Assembly (NCBI RefSeq): GCF_004804315.1
Contig: NZ_SRXX01000011.1
Location: 95,536 to 159,535, forward strand
Length of the DNA stretch: 64,000 nucleotides
Direction: 5' to 3'
DNA from: Flagellimonas onchidii
GTDB lineage: Bacteria; Bacteroidota; Bacteroidia; Flavobacteriales; Flavobacteriaceae
The stretch's first letter is position 1. Each line of letters opens with the position of its first letter. The notes under the pieces were generated by a model that worked only from the letters and a program-made list of their open reading frames with translations, made no database searches and was not told the origin of the DNA. A program made the translations under genes and the position numbers. Shown here one piece after another: positions 61,186 through 64,000 of the stretch.

Positions 61186-62077
61186 AGTTGAGGTTTTTTT
61201 TCGGGGCCTTTTTTATAATTTCTAGCTTATATCCGACCCCATGGATATTGATAATATTTATACGATTGTCATCCTTGAACTTTTTCCTAAGCTTTGAAAT
61301 AAAAGTGTCCAAGCTTCGACCAACAAAAACGCCCTTATCTTCCCAAATTTCCTTCAAAAGAAAATCCCGTTTTACTACCTTGTTTTGATTGTTGCACAAT
61401 ATTTGGAGCAACTCTGATTCTTTGGAAGTAAGTTTAATACTCAGGTCATTTTTTACCAATTCATTTTGGTCTTTATAAAATTTATAATCCCCAATTGTCT
61501 CAAAAGATAGCGTACTAGGCATTTTGGTTTCTTGCTTCTTTTTGGTCCAATAAAGCAACGCTATCCCCATCATGCCCAAAAGAGTCAGTACATACCATGA
61601 GGTGCCCAAACTCAGTCCCATTAATGAGACGCTATTCTTAAAGGATACGGTTATAGTGTAACAATGTAAAGGTAGATTTCGCCCTAAGCACGGAACAATG
61701 TTTTTTTCCTCGTCATTGGACACGGAATAACTGTAAGACACTTCTTGGTTGTTGCAATTAATGACCTCAACAAGATAATCATTGGGAAGGTCCAAAGCGT
61801 TAAAGTTTTTGTCAATTGCCTTTACCAAGCTATCAGGAGCTATAGAAAGTTCAGTTTGAAAAGATAACTGGAAATTACTCTTCTCTATTTCGGTTACCGG
61901 CAACACCAAAGAGGTGGAATCTTTGCTTTGCAATAACAATGAATTTCCGGTATTTCTTAATGCAATTTTGACCAAACTTGAAAAAGTCTCTTTTTCCGTA
62001 TTTGTTGAATAACCACTTATTATAAAGGAAAGCACCAACAAAAAAAGAGCACAAACTATATAAGTAACTGTTTTCAT
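61139..62077 (-). CDS. Membrane-bound winged-helix regulator (OmpR-type DNA binding)
   Basis: 312 residues from the ATG at 62077. A signal-anchor or transmembrane helix at 5-22, a periplasmic domain (about 25-155) with three Cys (108, 130, 139), a second helix (about 158-177) and a cytoplasmic OmpR/PhoB-type winged helix (about 197-287: LTSKESELLQILCNNQNKVV, GRSLDTFISKLRKKFKDD, IHGVGYKLE). It is ToxR-like in principle, with the order reversed: sensor N-terminal, DNA-binding C-terminal. It is divergent from the YceI gene, with palindromes between (62099-62160). The last 47 bp overlap vsr. Confidence 0.83.
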   Translation of the reverse strand: MKTVTYIVCALFLLVLSFIISGYSTNTEKETFSSLVKIALRNTGNSLLLQSKDSTSLVLPVTEIEKSNFQLSFQTELSIAPDSLVKAIDKNFNALDLPNDYLVEVINCNNQEVSYSYSVSNDEEKNIVPCLGRNLPLHCYTITVSFKNSVSLMGLSLGTSWYVLTLLGMMGIALLYWTKKKQETKMPSTLSFETIGDYKFYKDQNELVKNDLSIKLTSKESELLQILCNNQNKVVKRDFLLKEIWEDKGVFVGRSLDTFISKLRKKFKDDNRINIINIHGVGYKLEIIKKAPKKNLNYAKKIPRRTNQSPPI

Positions 62078-62098
62078 TCGTATAGAATTCAGAATCCG

Positions 62099-62114
62099 AA
62101 AAATTGCAATTTTT
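62099..62114. repeat. Perfect palindrome between the wHTH and YceI genes
   Basis: AAAAATTGCAATTTTT is its own inverse complement (16 bp). It lies 22 bp upstream of the regulator's start, in the shared divergent region. Confidence 0.55.
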
Positions 62115-62139
62115 TGCACTTCATTTACATTTTATTCAC

Positions 62140-62168
62140 GACTCGGAAGCAGCCTGAGTCTAGATTTG
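62140..62168 (+). promoter_or_regulatory. Operator and promoter of the YceI gene
   Basis: TAGATTTG (62161-62168) is a perfect TAnnTTTG, 15 nt before the ATG at 62184. Directly upstream, GACTC (62140-62144) and GAGTC (62156-62160) form a 21-bp interrupted palindrome that fills the spacer between the -7 and the -33 region. The membrane regulator encoded divergently is the obvious candidate to bind there. Confidence 0.55.
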
Positions 62169-62183
62169 TCCAAAAACATAACA

Positions 62184-62768
62184 ATGAAAAAAATCATCAT
62201 CTTATTGGTAAGCATCAGCACTATTTCAATAGCGCAAGGACAAGGTAACATAAAAATTGACACATCAAGAAGTGTAATCAAGTGGAAGGGCTCCAACCTT
62301 TTTAAATTTAACCAACATTATGGAACCGTTAACTTTTTGAGTGGGGAAATTTCCATGAACGGGCCGGCCATATCTGGAGGAAAATTTGTTGTGGATATGA
62401 ACAGCATCATGAATACTGATGGCAAATACAATGAAATGCTAGTCTCCCACCTTAAGAACAAAGATTTTTTTGATGTTGAAAAACATCCAGAGGCTAAATT
62501 GGAGATTCATCAAGTAAAACCAGATGACAATGGGCAGATGGAAATTGAAGCTTTGTTAACCATAAAAGGAATTTCCAGACCCATAAAATTTAGTTCTACC
62601 ATGGAAAAAGGACCCAATGGGGCCTTGCTTAAATCAAAATTTATAATTGATAGAACGCGATGGGGCATCAGTTACGAATCCAAGGGAATCGTTGGAAGTG
62701 TCAAGGAGGGGATTATTTCTGATGCTATTGAACTTGAGGTAATTATCGTTTTTCGATCTCTATGTTGA
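62184..62768 (+). CDS. YceI-family periplasmic protein
   Basis: 194 residues from the ATG at 62184. Signal peptide (LLVSISTISIAQGQ). YceI lipid-binding beta-barrel: IDTSRSVIKWKGSN, GTVNFLSGEISMNGPAISGG, VDMNSIMNTD, KNKDFFDVEKHPEAKLEI and FIIDRTRWGISY. YceI proteins bind isoprenoid or amphiphilic ligands and are linked to acid or stress responses; the ligand is not known here. It is divergent from the membrane winged-helix regulator. The WD40 lipoprotein starts 4 nt after its stop. Confidence 0.9.
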   Translation: MKKIIILLVSISTISIAQGQGNIKIDTSRSVIKWKGSNLFKFNQHYGTVNFLSGEISMNGPAISGGKFVVDMNSIMNTDGKYNEMLVSHLKNKDFFDVEKHPEAKLEIHQVKPDDNGQMEIEALLTIKGISRPIKFSSTMEKGPNGALLKSKFIIDRTRWGISYESKGIVGSVKEGIISDAIELEVIIVFRSLC

Positions 62769-62772
62769 GTAC

Positions 62773-63735
62773 ATGAAAAAGTACCTTTCTATCATTTTAG
62801 TCAGTATTTTGATTTCCTGTACTTCAGGTCAGGATGAGAATAAAAAAACGCTTTGGACCGTAGCTTGGAACCCTAATGGCAAGTACATTGCTACAGGAGG
62901 AAACCAAGATGAACTAAAGATTTTTGACACCAAGACCTTTGAACTCATAAACACCTTTCCGGTCAAAGACGTTCAATTGAGCAGGGTCAAATGGCATCCT
63001 ACAAAGAACATTCTTGCGGTAATAACCCAAGGCAGAACCTTTAAGGCCAAACTATTGAACCTTGAAAAAAATGAGTGGATAGATCTACAGGATTTAGAGT
63101 CTAGTTTTCGAGCTTTGGATTGGAATCACACAGGGGAACTCCTTGCGGTATCTGAACTTGAAAAAGCGGTATCTGTTTATACTATGGATGGAGCTCGCGT
63201 TAGCAGATTTAAGGCCGATCCCAAGGGTGTTGCAGGATTGGATTGGCATCCGACCAAAAATATCATGGTCACAGTGGGGGACCAGATAGGAATCTATTCT
63301 CAGCATGGAGATACTATCAATTCGTTCAAATCCAGAACGGAAGAAACGCTATTGCTCTGTGTGGAATGGCATAAATCGGGTGATTTTTTTGCGATTGGAG
63401 ACTATGGGGCACTCAAGAATAAAGTAAACGACAAGGACAAACTTATCCAGTTCTGGAACATAGAAGGGGGAAAACTTTTTGAAGCAGCACTTAGGAATGT
63501 CGAGTATCGGAACATTAGATGGAACCCAAATAGGGAAAAATTAGCAAGCGCCAGTGACGCTTTGCGCATATGGTCCAAAGAAGGAAAACTCATTGCAGAA
63601 TCAAAATCAACCGAAGATTACCTATGGGGAGTGGATTGGAGTCCGGACGGTAAGTTTATAGTGACCTCAAGCAGTGAAGGTAAAATGGTTTTATGGGATG
63701 AAAATGCAATTTCGCTAAGAACCATTGAAGAATAA
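62773..63735 (+). CDS. WD40-repeat lipoprotein
   Basis: 320 residues. Lipoprotein signal LSIILVSILISCTSGQ. About seven WD40-like blades: TVAWNPNGKYIATGGNQ, VKWHPTKNILAVITQG, LDWNHTGELLAVSE, VEWHKSGDFFAIGDYG, IRWNPNREKLASASDALRIW and VDWSPDGKFIVTSSSEGKMV. It is a predicted beta-propeller in the envelope, possibly a scaffold for partner proteins. It follows YceI after 4 nt and is likely under the same promoter. Confidence 0.88.
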   Translation: MKKYLSIILVSILISCTSGQDENKKTLWTVAWNPNGKYIATGGNQDELKIFDTKTFELINTFPVKDVQLSRVKWHPTKNILAVITQGRTFKAKLLNLEKNEWIDLQDLESSFRALDWNHTGELLAVSELEKAVSVYTMDGARVSRFKADPKGVAGLDWHPTKNIMVTVGDQIGIYSQHGDTINSFKSRTEETLLLCVEWHKSGDFFAIGDYGALKNKVNDKDKLIQFWNIEGGKLFEAALRNVEYRNIRWNPNREKLASASDALRIWSKEGKLIAESKSTEDYLWGVDWSPDGKFIVTSSSEGKMVLWDENAISLRTIEE

Positions 63736-63987
63736 AAGCTATCCGTTTGATTACCAAATCTGTTCGGTCTATTTCAATAGCTTTTTTGAAAGCATTCTAT
63801 ATTTTTATGAGTACCCACTGTCACAAACCTTCCCTCCTTATCCGAAACCTTTCAGCCGTCATGTCCAAGCAATTTTGGCGAAGAAGGCCCATCCGTCAAT
63901 CCAAACAGGGCATCCGTCAATTGGCAGGCCAAAACCATTGATCATTATCCTACTTTGGTGGCCGTTAACCGATTAAATCTTACCAAA
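63736..63987. other. Intergenic region with direct-repeat operator
   Basis: About 250 bases between the WD40 gene and the next start. It holds no credible gene; ORFs here overlap in several frames. It contains the regulatory module at 63890-63958. Confidence 0.5.
63890..63958 (+). promoter_or_regulatory. Direct-repeat operator and promoter of the last gene
   Basis: CATCCGTCAA occurs at 63890-63899 and 63911-63920, a 21-bp period, followed by TTGG. After 30 nt comes TACTTTGG (63951-63958), -7-like with one base missing. The 35 bases from 63890 match the module upstream of the collagen-like gene (minus strand, from 1636) at 31 positions with identical spacing to the -7-like box. Confidence 0.55.
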
Positions 63988-64000
63988 ATGAAAAAAATTG
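63988..64000 (+). CDS. Start of a gene cut by the window edge
   Basis: ATG at 63988 followed by AAA AAA ATT gives MKKI, a typical start of an exported-protein gene, 30 nt after the -7-like box. Only four codons are visible, so the product cannot be named. Confidence 0.45.

Noticed and set aside
1..64000. tRNA, rRNA or CRISPR features
   Set aside because: I found no cloverleaf-like T-loop context, no rRNA-like tracts and no regularly spaced direct repeats by eye; a covariance-model scan would be decisive.

Overview
The window looks like a chromosomal segment of a marine-type member of the Flavobacteriaceae (Bacteroidetes). Three things point there: a gliding-motility lipoprotein gene (gldH) next to ricT and a class A penicillin-binding protein; many putative promoters matching the Bacteroidetes -7 box TAnnTTTG, with few Shine-Dalgarno sequences; and many Bacteroidetes-style SPII lipoproteins, an ECF sigma / anti-sigma-barrel pair and an AT-rich composition. 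Several genes appear to start at TTG, and one has no ATG/GTG/TTG start at all. I see no rRNA, tRNA, CRISPR array or complete prophage.

Layout. 1-8.6 kb (mostly minus strand): 5' part of a radical SAM gene, a collagen-like lipoprotein, a non-coding stretch with a palindromic repeat, a secreted protein, then crotonase / NtrY-like histidine kinase / HemJ / membrane-anchored MutS-like ATPase. 8.6-13.4 kb: a sortilin/BNR-repeat protein split by a one-base frameshift, and a secreted subtilase. 13.6-19 kb (plus): carboxypeptidase-regulatory-like protein, SPFH-GYF protein with a zinc-ribbon partner, small envelope proteins and a beta-propeller protein. 19-25 kb: lactonase, MATE exporter, ferrochelatase, DUF1460 hydrolase, ThuA-like protein and an AraC regulator.

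25.3-36.6 kb is a tightly packed heme operon: hemA-hemC-hemD-hemE-(GNAT)-(DUF6973-like)-hemF-(TPR-AAA)-(TPR-membrane)-(PhzF)-(thioredoxin-like)-hemB. With hemH and hemJ elsewhere in the window, most of the route from glutamyl-tRNA to protoheme is present. The most striking object is inside it: a 510-bp DUF559 (Vsr-like nuclease) element, bounded by GC-rich inverted repeats and an imperfect 21-bp duplication of hemD sequence, sits after hemD codon 2. Its ORF runs in frame through the right repeat, so hemD now reads as a nuclease-HemD fusion.

36.6-44.2 kb: BIG2-DM13 lipoprotein, outer-membrane barrel, trpS, GlsB-like protein, acyltransferase, anti-sigma-like barrel protein with its ECF sigma factor, a lipoprotein and recA. 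44.3-51 kb (plus): a structured RNA candidate, trhO, ricT-gldH-PBP1A, and the two subunits of a 3-oxoacid CoA-transferase. 51-55 kb: the esterase / ABC ATPase / FtsX-like permease trio (tesA-ybbA-ybbP type). 55-64 kb: small accessory genes, including a 41-residue membrane peptide and a 35-residue ORF with its own promoter and terminator, an XRE-S24 repressor, an aminotransferase, a stand-alone Vsr nuclease, a membrane-embedded winged-helix regulator divergent from a YceI gene, and a WD40 lipoprotein.

A second shared signal is regulatory. A 35-bp block with two CATCCGTCAA-type direct repeats 21 bp apart lies upstream of the collagen-like lipoprotein gene near the left end and upstream of the gene that begins at the extreme right end, at the same 30-bp distance from a -7-like box in both places.
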